Position numbers and translations under genes: made by a program. Below are positions 1 to 5,153 of a stretch of DNA of 5,153 nucleotides, piece by piece; positions within the stretch are counted from its first letter, which is position 1, and every line of letters starts with the position of its first letter. The stretch covers positions 1 through 5,153 of the forward strand of contig MHYJ01000161.1 of the NCBI GenBank assembly GCA_001828445.1, written 5' to 3'. The notes beneath the pieces are model-generated. The model worked only from the letters and a program-made list of their open reading frames with translations, was not told where the DNA came from and did no database searches. Source of the stretch: Planctomycetes bacterium RBG_16_43_13. GTDB taxonomy: Bacteria > Planctomycetota > MHYJ01.

Positions 1-1
1 C

Positions 2-829
2 GAACTCGCATATCCTCTGCTAATAACAACAATCCTTCCTGCTGGGCTTAAAGGATTACTAATCGCCTCCTTCTTCGCCGCATTTATGTCCACAGTAGAT
101 GCGTATATGAACTGGGGCGCCTCATACATAATGAACGATTTATATAAGAGGTTTATCCGTCCTAACAAAAGTGAACGGCATTATGTATTTGTATCCCGTA
201 TTGCTTCAGTCCTAATTATGGCATTGGCAACTCTATATGCCTTTTACGCTGAGAGCGTTGAGACAACTTTCCGACTCATCTTAAATTTTACGGCAGGCAT
301 AGGCGTAGTAAATTTAGCAAGATGGTTCTGGTGGCGGGTAAATGCATGGAGCGAAATCACTACACTCATCGTCAGTATCCCTGCTATTCTGTTACAAAAA
401 CCTGTTGCGATAGCACTCGGTATAATAACTAAGGAACAGGTAGATGCAGGTCAATATAGCTTACTCTTCAACCTAATCTTTATGATTGTGTTTACAGCAC
501 TATTCTGGATACCCGCAACTCTTCTCACAAAACCCGTTGATATTGAGAAACTGAAAAAATTCTACAAACGCACCCGCCCACCTGGACCTGGCTGGAAAAA
601 GGTAAAGAATGAGTTGTTAGCTGATGACCTTAAAGAAGGTGCCAAAGATAGCAGCTTAAAAGCACTCCTACTACTCTGGCTTGTTGGTATAATTTTTATC
701 CTTACAGCTATGCTTACTATCGGTAAACTTCTCCTTGCTGATTACACTATCGGAATAATATATCTTGCAGTTTGTATCATCTCGCTTATCATAATTTTAA
801 AGGGTATTAAGAGGCAATTTCCCCCTTAA
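2..829 (+). CDS. Sodium:solute symporter family protein, C-terminal part (5' end outside window)
   Basis: The frame is open from the window edge, so the gene starts upstream; the ATG at 86 is internal. About 275 residues are visible. The family uses the sodium gradient to import small solutes across the inner membrane; the solute cannot be read from sequence. The stretch encoded at about 62-150 (LPAGLKGLL, then AAFMSTVDAYMNWGASY and NDLYKRF) matches the family's helix with the Ser/Thr pair that lines a sodium site in related transporters. Counting from the codon at 86, WFWWRVNAWSE lies at 80-90 and RPPGPGW at 164-170. Both are hallmarks, as I recall, of a subgroup common in Bacteroidota, Planctomycetota and candidate phyla. 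Hydrophobic segments lie near 35-53, 62-78, 91-110, 125-147, 191-212 and 216-238, and the protein ends in a short basic tail. It converges on dapA and is not in the same operon. The family is secure, the substrate unknown. Confidence 0.9.
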   Translation, partial: ELAYPLLITTILPAGLKGLLIASFFAAFMSTVDAYMNWGASYIMNDLYKRFIRPNKSERHYVFVSRIASVLIMALATLYAFYAESVETTFRLILNFTAGIGVVNLARWFWWRVNAWSEITTLIVSIPAILLQKPVAIALGIITKEQVDAGQYSLLFNLIFMIVFTALFWIPATLLTKPVDIEKLKKFYKRTRPPGPGWKKVKNELLADDLKEGAKDSSLKALLLLWLVGIIFILTAMLTIGKLLLADYTIGIIYLAVCIISLIIILKGIKRQFPP

Positions 830-884
830 AAGCGTAAAAAATGTGCTAAAGGTTGATTTATAGGGTCAAAAAGTGAGGGAATCT

Positions 885-974
885 ATCCTGCAATGCATGG
901 GTTGCATTGGAACAATGAAGGTGGTATCGTGATATGGTTTGGTATCTTCCCATGCATTGGATGCATTGCAGGAT
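885..974. repeat. Nested inverted and direct repeats built on CAATGCAT
   Basis: The arms ATCCTGCAATGCAT (885-898) and ATGCATTGCAGGAT (961-974) are perfect 14-bp inverted repeats. A second perfect pair, CAATGCATGGG (891-901) and CCCATGCATTG (949-959), reuses the left arm, so the two long pairings exclude each other. Each side can also fold alone: CAATGCA (891-897) pairs with TGCATTG (903-909) over a 5-nt loop, and ATGCAT (952-957) with ATGCAT (961-966) over 3 nt. Four copies or near copies of the octamer therefore lie at 891-898, 902-909, 952-959 and 961-968. The region between the arms holds GGTATC twice (923-928, 941-946) and no convincing gene. It sits between two convergent genes. It could be a dispersed repeat, a small non-autonomous element, a protein-binding site or an RNA structure; the sequence alone does not decide. 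From 830 to 884 I see only AT-rich spacer. Confidence 0.7.
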
Positions 975-1001
975 GCCTTTACAAGGGTGTTACAAGGCAT
1001 C
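972..1001 (-). terminator. Hairpin just past the dapA stop; possible transcript end without a T tract
   Basis: GATGCCTT (972-979) and AAGGCATC (994-1001) are perfect 8-bp inverted repeats around a 14-nt loop, starting 7 nt beyond the dapA stop codon. The loop side also contains the direct repeat TTACAAG (979-985 and 990-996). On the minus strand no run of T follows the stem; the nearest T-rich stretch is at about 836-841. It is therefore not a classic intrinsic terminator, but it could protect the mRNA 3' end or belong to the adjoining repeat nest. Confidence 0.3.
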
Positions 1002-1008
1002 TATCCCT

Positions 1009-1875
1009 CTAAATCAAGGAATACTCCTTTAGAGACGATTTTAGCTTTTCGCGGTTTTCCTTCCCCATCTCGCATAGTGGTAGTCGAAGTTCGCATCCCA
1101 TCATACCCATCAGTTCCATAGCCGTTTTCACAGGTATGGGGTTTGTCTCTATAAATAGCGTCTTGAATAGGTTACTGAACTTGGTGTGTAGCTCTTTGCC
1201 TTTTTTCATATCGCCACTATTTAAGGCAGAACAAAGTTGTGAGACCTCTCGCGGTATTATATTTGCAACAACAGATATGACACCCTTCCCGCCAAATTGC
1301 ATTACAGAAAACGTTAGAGCATCATCGCCAGAGAGAACAGTAATACCACATAGAGAGAAAATCTTTTTTATTTGCTCTATATCGCCCGACGCCTCTTTTA
1401 TCGTAGGAATATTTTTAATTTTAGAGAGTCGAGCAACGGTTTCCGGCAATATATTCACACTCGTTCGCCCAGGAACATTGTATATCACAATAGGTATAGA
1501 CACGCTTTTTGCAATTGCCTCATAGTGGCGGTAAAGCCCCTCCTGCGTCGGCTTATTATAATAAGGGGTAACGATGAGGGCACCATCCGCCTTTAGCTCC
1601 TTTGCTACTTTTGTCTGCTCAATTGTAGTTTTCGTACTATTTGTGCCTGTACCTGCTATAACAGGAACCTTGCCCTTTACGGTCTCAACCACCGTCTTTA
1701 TGACTTTGTATTTCTCATCACTTGATAAAGTAGGTGATTCTCCTGTAGTCCCTACAGGAACAATACCGTTTGTGCCGTTCTCGAGGTGATAAGAGACCAG
1801 CTCGCGGAGCTTCTCATAATCCACTTCTCCGTTTTTGAACGGTGTAACTAATGCAACTATTGACCCGCTGAACAT
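1009..1875 (-). CDS. dapA: 4-hydroxy-tetrahydrodipicolinate synthase
   Basis: This cytoplasmic enzyme condenses pyruvate with aspartate semialdehyde, the first step committed to diaminopimelate and lysine, and so feeds peptidoglycan cross-linking. The 288 residues match the usual length of about 290 and form one complete aldolase-type barrel. The Schiff-base lysine is Lys160 in IPTIKEASGD. Tyr132 in IYNVPGRTS and Thr43-Thr44 in the GTTGE motif are the expected proton-relay residues, Tyr106 lies in TPYYNKP, and Arg137 is the residue that binds the semialdehyde carboxylate. These correspond to Lys161, Tyr133, Thr44-Thr45, Tyr107 and Arg138 of E. coli DapA. That set favours DapA over N-acetylneuraminate lyase or keto-deoxy-sugar aldolases of the same fold. 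The ATG at 1875 opens with the standard MFSGSIVALVTPF start and has a good ribosome site. The gene overlaps the 3' end of pdxJ by 19 nt and is the last gene of the cluster before the convergent transporter. Confidence 0.95.
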   Translation of the reverse strand: MFSGSIVALVTPFKNGEVDYEKLRELVSYHLENGTNGIVPVGTTGESPTLSSDEKYKVIKTVVETVKGKVPVIAGTGTNSTKTTIEQTKVAKELKADGALIVTPYYNKPTQEGLYRHYEAIAKSVSIPIVIYNVPGRTSVNILPETVARLSKIKNIPTIKEASGDIEQIKKIFSLCGITVLSGDDALTFSVMQFGGKGVISVVANIIPREVSQLCSALNSGDMKKGKELHTKFSNLFKTLFIETNPIPVKTAMELMGMMGCELRLPLCEMGKENREKLKSSLKEYSLI

Positions 1876-2597
1876 ATCAACCTCTTCATTTTTCTGACTG
1901 CCTTCTCCATACCCACAAATAATGCATACGATACTATACTATGTCCTATGTTTAATTCAAATATTTCTGATATGCGTGCGACTGGCTTTACGTTTTTATA
2001 GTTTAATCCATGCCCGGCGGCAACTGCTAAACCAAGCCCCCTTGCAAAGTAAGTCGCATTAGCTATAGCCACAAGTTTCCTGTAACGCCCTGCCCTGCCT
2101 TTCGCATTAGCATACTCGCCTGTATGTATCTCTACAATCTTTGCTCCCGTGTAATTTACGGCATCTAACTGCTTTTTGTTGGGGTCGATGAACAAACTTA
2201 CTCTTATTCCTTTCTCGTGAAATTTATACACCGCCCTACGTATTCTCTCTCTCTCTGCAACAACATTCAGCCCACCTTCTGTAGTAAGTTCCTGCCTTTT
2301 TTCAGGAACTAACGTTACCTGATACGGTTTAACTTTTAGAGCTACTTTAACTATCTCATTCGCAAGCCCCATCTCAAGATTTAAGGGAACGTTTATAGCA
2401 CCCTTGAGACGCCAGAGGTCGCTATCCTGTATGTGCCTCCTATCCTCTCGCAGGTGACAGACAATGGAATCCGCACCACCCTTTTCTGCTAACAGTGCAA
2501 CGGCTACAGGGTCTGGCTCTATTCCACGTCGCGCCTGTCGAACTGTTGCAATATGGTCTATATTTACACCAAGCTTTACTATACGCCTATTTCGCAT
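1857..2597 (-). CDS. pdxJ: Pyridoxine 5'-phosphate synthase
   Basis: PdxJ closes the ring of vitamin B6 from 1-deoxy-xylulose 5-phosphate and 3-amino-2-oxopropyl phosphate, the last ring-forming step of the DXP-dependent PLP pathway. The enzyme is cytoplasmic, and the family forms an octamer of barrels. At 246 residues it has the normal length. The signature KLGVNIDHIATVRQARRG begins at residue 8. The family active-site residues are in place: His48 in CHLREDRRHI, Glu75 in LNLEMGL, and His196 in AGHGLNYKN. The phosphate-binding segment ELNIGHS follows at 214-220. The start at 2597 gives a short MRNRRIV extension before the conserved core and has a clear ribosome site. The gene overlaps glmM upstream and dapA downstream by 19 nt each, so it lies in the middle of one operon. 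PLP is a cofactor for enzymes of the pathway that dapA begins, a plausible but unproven reason for the pairing. The identity is secure. Confidence 0.95.
   Translation of the reverse strand: MRNRRIVKLGVNIDHIATVRQARRGIEPDPVAVALLAEKGGADSIVCHLREDRRHIQDSDLWRLKGAINVPLNLEMGLANEIVKVALKVKPYQVTLVPEKRQELTTEGGLNVVAERERIRRAVYKFHEKGIRVSLFIDPNKKQLDAVNYTGAKIVEIHTGEYANAKGRAGRYRKLVAIANATYFARGLGLAVAAGHGLNYKNVKPVARISEIFELNIGHSIVSYALFVGMEKAVRKMKRLICSAGQ
1881..1886 (-). promoter_or_regulatory. Ribosome binding site of dapA inside the pdxJ end
   Basis: AAGAGG on the minus strand lies 5 nt before the dapA ATG at 1875, and the match continues into GAGGT. It sits within pdxJ codons, so ribosomes finishing pdxJ pass over it. 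It supports the start at 1875 and suggests coupled translation. Confidence 0.65.
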
Positions 2598-3961
2598 CTT
2601 ATCGCCTCTGCTATATCTTTTGCAATAGCATCCACCAACTTTTCATCTCGCCCTTCCACCATAACACGAGCCAACTGTTCTGTCCCAGAGTATCGCAAGA
2701 CAATCCTGCCATTGCCATTTAACTGTTCCTCTCCATTAGTTAGGATTTTCTTAACACTTTTAATATTTGTTAATTGGGGTTTAGATGCAACCTTTACATT
2801 TATAAGCTGTTGCGGAAATTTTTGCAACACACTACATAGCTGGGTCATAGTTTTTCCTTCGTTAGTAATTGCCTCAAGGACTTTTAATGCTGTAATTATT
2901 CCATCACCCGTTGGAAGGATGTCCAGAAATATTATATGCCCTGATTGCTCCCCGCCTAAAGGCAATTTTCGCTTCATCATCTCAGCACAGACAAACTTAT
3001 CTCCAACTTTAGTCCGTAGAAGTTTTATACCTATATTTTTTAGGTAATGCTCTAAACCATAATTAGCCATAACGGTTGACACGACCGTCCTAAATAACGG
3101 GGTTTTCTTTTTTATCCTCGTAGCACAGATTGCGAGGACATAGTCGCCATCTCTAATGTTACCTTCCTCATCCACGAAAATAGCGCGGTCGCCATCACCA
3201 TCAAATGCGACACCAAGGTCTGCCTTTTCTCGTAAGACCACTTTGGAGAGCAATGCCGGATGCAAAGCCCCACAACTGCTGTTTATATTTCTACCATTGG
3301 GTTTATTATTAATTACTACTACATCTGCCCCAAATTTCCTAAATATATCCGGAGCAACTCTATATGTCGCACCATTTGCACAGTCAATAACAATCCTTAT
3401 GCCTTTTAGAGAAATGGCATTGCCAAACTTCCTCACTATGCCATCTACATAATCCGCAGTAATAACCTTGCGCTTGCCCTTACAAAGCGTTTTACCGCTG
3501 AAGTCATCTTTCGCAAAAAAGTATCTCTCTATTGCCCTTTCCGCCCTATCAGGTATCTTCATACCTCTGGAAGAGAAAAACTTTATGCCGTTATCGTCGA
3601 ACCGATTATGAGAGGCGGATATCACACAACCAAGTGAATACTTACCTCTTCGCGTAAGCCAACCGAGTGCAGGGGTCGGCAATACGCCGACAGAATGGAC
3701 ATCTACGCCAGAGGCGATAAAACCATCCGTAAGATTTTTTCCTATCTCGCCCCCCGACTCTCTCGTATCCCTCGCAATCGAGATTTCCATAGTAACTGCC
3801 TTTTTTGCCCCAAATAAAGCAGGCGACCTTCTCAGCAGATACCCCGTTACCCTGCCGAGCCGTCTGACATTTTGCGGAGACAGCGCCCCCTCATTTGCCT
3901 TATCACGTATGCCATCCGTTCCAAACAAGGACGTGTATGTAACTTTTGATGCAATGCTCAT
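2579..3961 (-). CDS. glmM: Phosphoglucosamine mutase
   Basis: GlmM converts glucosamine-6-phosphate to glucosamine-1-phosphate in the cytoplasm, the step before UDP-GlcNAc for peptidoglycan and other envelope sugars. The four domains of the alpha-D-phosphohexomutase family are present (numbering from the ATG at 3961, 460 residues; the family is usually about 445-450). FGTDGIR opens the protein near 13. The phosphoserine loop ISASHN has catalytic Ser117. The metal loop DGDGDR is at 254-259. The sugar-binding loop GGEQSGH is at 336-342. The C-terminal phosphate-binding loop RYSGTE is at 423-428. The FDDNGIKFF segment after the serine loop and GGEQSGH favour GlmM over phosphomannomutase. Two oddities are Arg120, where the family usually has Pro after SASHN, and Gln in RYSGTEQ, where Pro is usual. 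The start is ambiguous: GTG at 3964 and ATG at 3961 are adjacent, the ATG sharing one base with the cdaR TGA. No strong ribosome site precedes either, so translation probably depends on cdaR. Confidence 0.95.
   Translation of the reverse strand: MSIASKVTYTSLFGTDGIRDKANEGALSPQNVRRLGRVTGYLLRRSPALFGAKKAVTMEISIARDTRESGGEIGKNLTDGFIASGVDVHSVGVLPTPALGWLTRRGKYSLGCVISASHNRFDDNGIKFFSSRGMKIPDRAERAIERYFFAKDDFSGKTLCKGKRKVITADYVDGIVRKFGNAISLKGIRIVIDCANGATYRVAPDIFRKFGADVVVINNKPNGRNINSSCGALHPALLSKVVLREKADLGVAFDGDGDRAIFVDEEGNIRDGDYVLAICATRIKKKTPLFRTVVSTVMANYGLEHYLKNIGIKLLRTKVGDKFVCAEMMKRKLPLGGEQSGHIIFLDILPTGDGIITALKVLEAITNEGKTMTQLCSVLQKFPQQLINVKVASKPQLTNIKSVKKILTNGEEQLNGNGRIVLRYSGTEQLARVMVEGRDEKLVDAIAKDIAEAIRCEIGV
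2605..2609 (-). promoter_or_regulatory. Ribosome binding site of pdxJ inside the glmM end
   Basis: AGAGG on the minus strand lies 7 nt before the pdxJ ATG at 2597, within the last codons of glmM. Its spacing fixes the pdxJ start and indicates translation coupled to glmM. Confidence 0.65.
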
Positions 3962-4398
3962 CACTGAATACTTTTGACTATCCTGATTTGAACAACCTTA
4001 TCCGGCTCTATCGTAACCTTTAATTCATCAGGGTTGACGCCGATTACACTGTATCCAAGCGGGCTCGTATATACCCCTCCAACCCTCAGCTCCGAAGCAG
4101 GAACGCTCAGGACAGCGAAAACCTGCACTATCTTCCCCGCCTCCGTAATTGACGCCATCCTATCTATTACTGCTTTAGAGCCCTCTACCCTTATCTTTAC
4201 CGTCTTTGGCTCTATATCGACTACAAACGGCATACCAGGAGGAAGGTTTAAGGTTACAGGAACTACTACATCCCTGACCTCTGAACCAGAGGCAAGATAT
4301 ACTCCCCGCGACGCAAAGTCGAGATACACCCACAGAAAGACAGCAAGAAAGAGTGCCATCAACTTCGTCCAGAAATCGCTAAAGATTACCTTAAACAT
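3961..4398 (-). CDS. cdaR: YbbR-domain protein, CdaA regulator, single-domain form
   Basis: YbbR/CdaR proteins are anchored in the membrane with their repeats outside the cytoplasm. In Firmicutes CdaR binds CdaA and tunes its cyclase activity. Here the 145 residues contain an N-terminal segment typical of the family (FWTKLMALFLAVFLWVYLDF, about 8-27) that works as a membrane anchor. One YbbR-type beta-rich domain follows (about 40-140), with phrases such as VPVTLNLPPGMP and KTVKIRVEGSKAVIDRM. Firmicutes proteins usually carry three or four such domains, so this is a short version; nothing suggests truncation, because anchor, domain and stop are all intact. It lies 2 nt after cdaA, and its TGA overlaps the glmM ATG, which is the conserved cdaA-cdaR-glmM order. 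The family call is strong from the anchor and context. That it regulates CdaA in this organism is inferred. Confidence 0.88.
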   Translation of the reverse strand: MFKVIFSDFWTKLMALFLAVFLWVYLDFASRGVYLASGSEVRDVVVPVTLNLPPGMPFVVDIEPKTVKIRVEGSKAVIDRMASITEAGKIVQVFAVLSVPASELRVGGVYTSPLGYSVIGVNPDELKVTIEPDKVVQIRIVKSIQ

Positions 4399-4400
4399 AA

Positions 4401-5153
4401 CTAACGAACTTCTCCTTTTTTATTACTCACATACAACTCCTGCATCATCTTTTCCAATGCCTGCTTATCCAATGCCTCCTTTATTTCACCCTTCACACAT
4501 AGCGACACTCTGCCTGTCTCCTCCGATACGACAATTGCTATAGCATCCGACTCCTCAGTAATACCTACCGCCGCCCTATGACGAGTGCCCATTGATTTAG
4601 ATGTCGGGTTCTCAGTAAGAGGGAATAAACACCCCGCCGCCGCAATCTTGTCTCGCTGAATTATCACAGCCCCATCGTGCGTAGGAGTGCCGGGATAAAA
4701 AATTGCCTCCAATAACTCACTTGAAACGATGGAGTATATCCTGACAGCATTTGCTATATATTCCCCAAGCCCAACCTCTCTCTCTATTACTATCATCGCC
4801 CCAACTTTCCTGCCGGCTAAATTGTAGCAGGCATTGGTAATTTCACCTATAACCTCACTCCGCGAAACCCTAAATAGCGGTAGCAATATCCGCGTCTGCG
4901 ATATCTGTAGGAGACCTCTCCTTATTTCAGGCGTGAATATAATAATCACTGCAATAAATAGACCCGATAAAAATATCTGTAGAAATTGCTTCAGATGCGT
5001 TAGATGAAACTGCTCTGTTACTAATAGGACACCTAAAAGGGATATTGCTATCAAAAATATAGTTGCCTTCAATATCTCCAGCGCCTTCGTCCCGCGGATA
5101 AATCTAAGGATGCTGTAAAATATGAAGAAAAATATCACTATCTCTATTATTGA
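4401..5153 (-). CDS. cdaA: Membrane diadenylate cyclase (c-di-AMP synthase), 5' end outside window
   Basis: CdaA joins two ATP into cyclic di-AMP, a messenger that in studied bacteria controls potassium and osmolyte transport and cell-wall homeostasis. About 250 residues are visible, counted from the window edge. Three membrane segments lie near 2-18, 25-45 and 55-73, followed by the cytoplasmic DAC domain. Its two catalytic signatures are intact: DGA at 160-162 (in THDGAVII) and GTRHR at 189-193 (in GTRHRAAVG). GRVSLCVKG follows near the end of the fold, then a helical, charged tail. The frame stays open to the window edge, and the residues before the GTG at 5138 (SIIEI) fit the usual first helix leading to RFIRGTKA. 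That GTG is therefore probably an internal valine, and only a few N-terminal residues are missing. The domain layout marks the CdaA class rather than DisA or CdaS. It heads the visible part of the cluster. Confidence 0.94.
   Translation of the reverse strand, partial: SIIEIVIFFFIFYSILRFIRGTKALEILKATIFLIAISLLGVLLVTEQFHLTHLKQFLQIFLSGLFIAVIIIFTPEIRRGLLQISQTRILLPLFRVSRSEVIGEITNACYNLAGRKVGAMIVIEREVGLGEYIANAVRIYSIVSSELLEAIFYPGTPTHDGAVIIQRDKIAAAGCLFPLTENPTSKSMGTRHRAAVGITEESDAIAIVVSEETGRVSLCVKGEIKEALDKQALEKMMQELYVSNKKGEVR
4412..4417 (-). promoter_or_regulatory. Ribosome binding site of cdaR, with long spacing
   Basis: AAGGAG on the minus strand is the strongest Shine-Dalgarno match I found before any gene in the window, but it lies 13 nt from the cdaR ATG at 4398, longer than the usual 5-9. 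It falls in the last codons of cdaA. No better in-frame start is visible, so the ATG is kept. Confidence 0.5.

Noticed and set aside
341..349. AATGCATGG inside the symporter gene, matching part of the intergenic repeat
   Set aside because: Nine bases encoding part of the conserved NAWSE motif; no flanking similarity to the repeat arms, so chance is the simpler reading.
885..1001. Integron attC site or CRISPR repeat
   Set aside because: The arms lack the RYYYAAC/GTTRRRY core sites of attC, no integron integrase or cassette genes are nearby, and there is no regular repeat-spacer pattern.
939..1121. Plus-strand open frame of 60 codons starting in the repeat region
   Set aside because: It runs through the hairpins and then antisense into dapA. 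It has low-complexity composition, no ribosome site and no recognisable domain.
1136..1789. Three overlapping plus-strand frames across dapA
   Set aside because: They lie opposite a dapA with all catalytic residues in place and show no domain of their own.
2553..3047. Plus-strand open frame of 164 codons
   Set aside because: It is entirely antisense to glmM and pdxJ, both of which have full family motifs. The translation resembles no family and is an artefact of the opposite-strand codons.
4034..4543. Plus-strand open frame of 169 codons
   Set aside because: It is antisense to cdaR and cdaA, rich in Ser, Thr and Pro as expected of a shadow frame, with no start signal.
5136..5138. GTG as the start of cdaA
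   Set aside because: The frame is open to the window edge, and the codons before it encode hydrophobic residues matching the usual first CdaA helix, so it is more likely an internal valine.

Overview
The window reads as ordinary bacterial chromosome: about 95% coding, with no transposase, phage gene, tRNA or rRNA gene, or CRISPR array. It holds the 3' end of one plus-strand gene and, converging on it, a tightly packed five-gene minus-strand cluster. Both outer genes are cut by the window edges. I cannot name the species. The order cdaA-cdaR-glmM combines a layout well known in Firmicutes, and a following pdxJ is, from memory, typical of Deltaproteobacteria-like genomes. The transporter resembles symporters of Bacteroidota, Planctomycetota and uncultured candidate phyla. 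A moderately AT-rich Gram-negative or candidate-phylum bacterium fits, but this is inference.

Layout on the plus strand: 2-829 is the C-terminal part of a sodium:solute symporter family membrane protein. The gap at 830-1008 contains no gene. It carries a nest of short inverted and direct repeats built on the octamer CAATGCAT, followed by a hairpin just beyond the dapA stop codon.

Layout on the minus strand, in transcription order: cdaA (from beyond 5153 to 4401), cdaR/ybbR (4398-3961), glmM (3961 or 3964-2579), pdxJ (2597-1857) and dapA (1875-1009). The genes are 2 nt apart or overlap, so they are very probably one transcript with coupled translation. Its promoter lies outside the window.

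The cluster has a cell-envelope theme. CdaA makes the second messenger c-di-AMP at the membrane, and CdaR is its membrane-anchored partner. GlmM makes glucosamine-1-phosphate for UDP-GlcNAc. DapA commits aspartate semialdehyde to diaminopimelate and lysine. PdxJ makes pyridoxine 5'-phosphate, the precursor of the PLP used by enzymes of diaminopimelate and lysine metabolism. All five keep the motifs expected for activity. The least explained item is the CAATGCAT repeat nest at 885-974; I found no convincing new biological system here.
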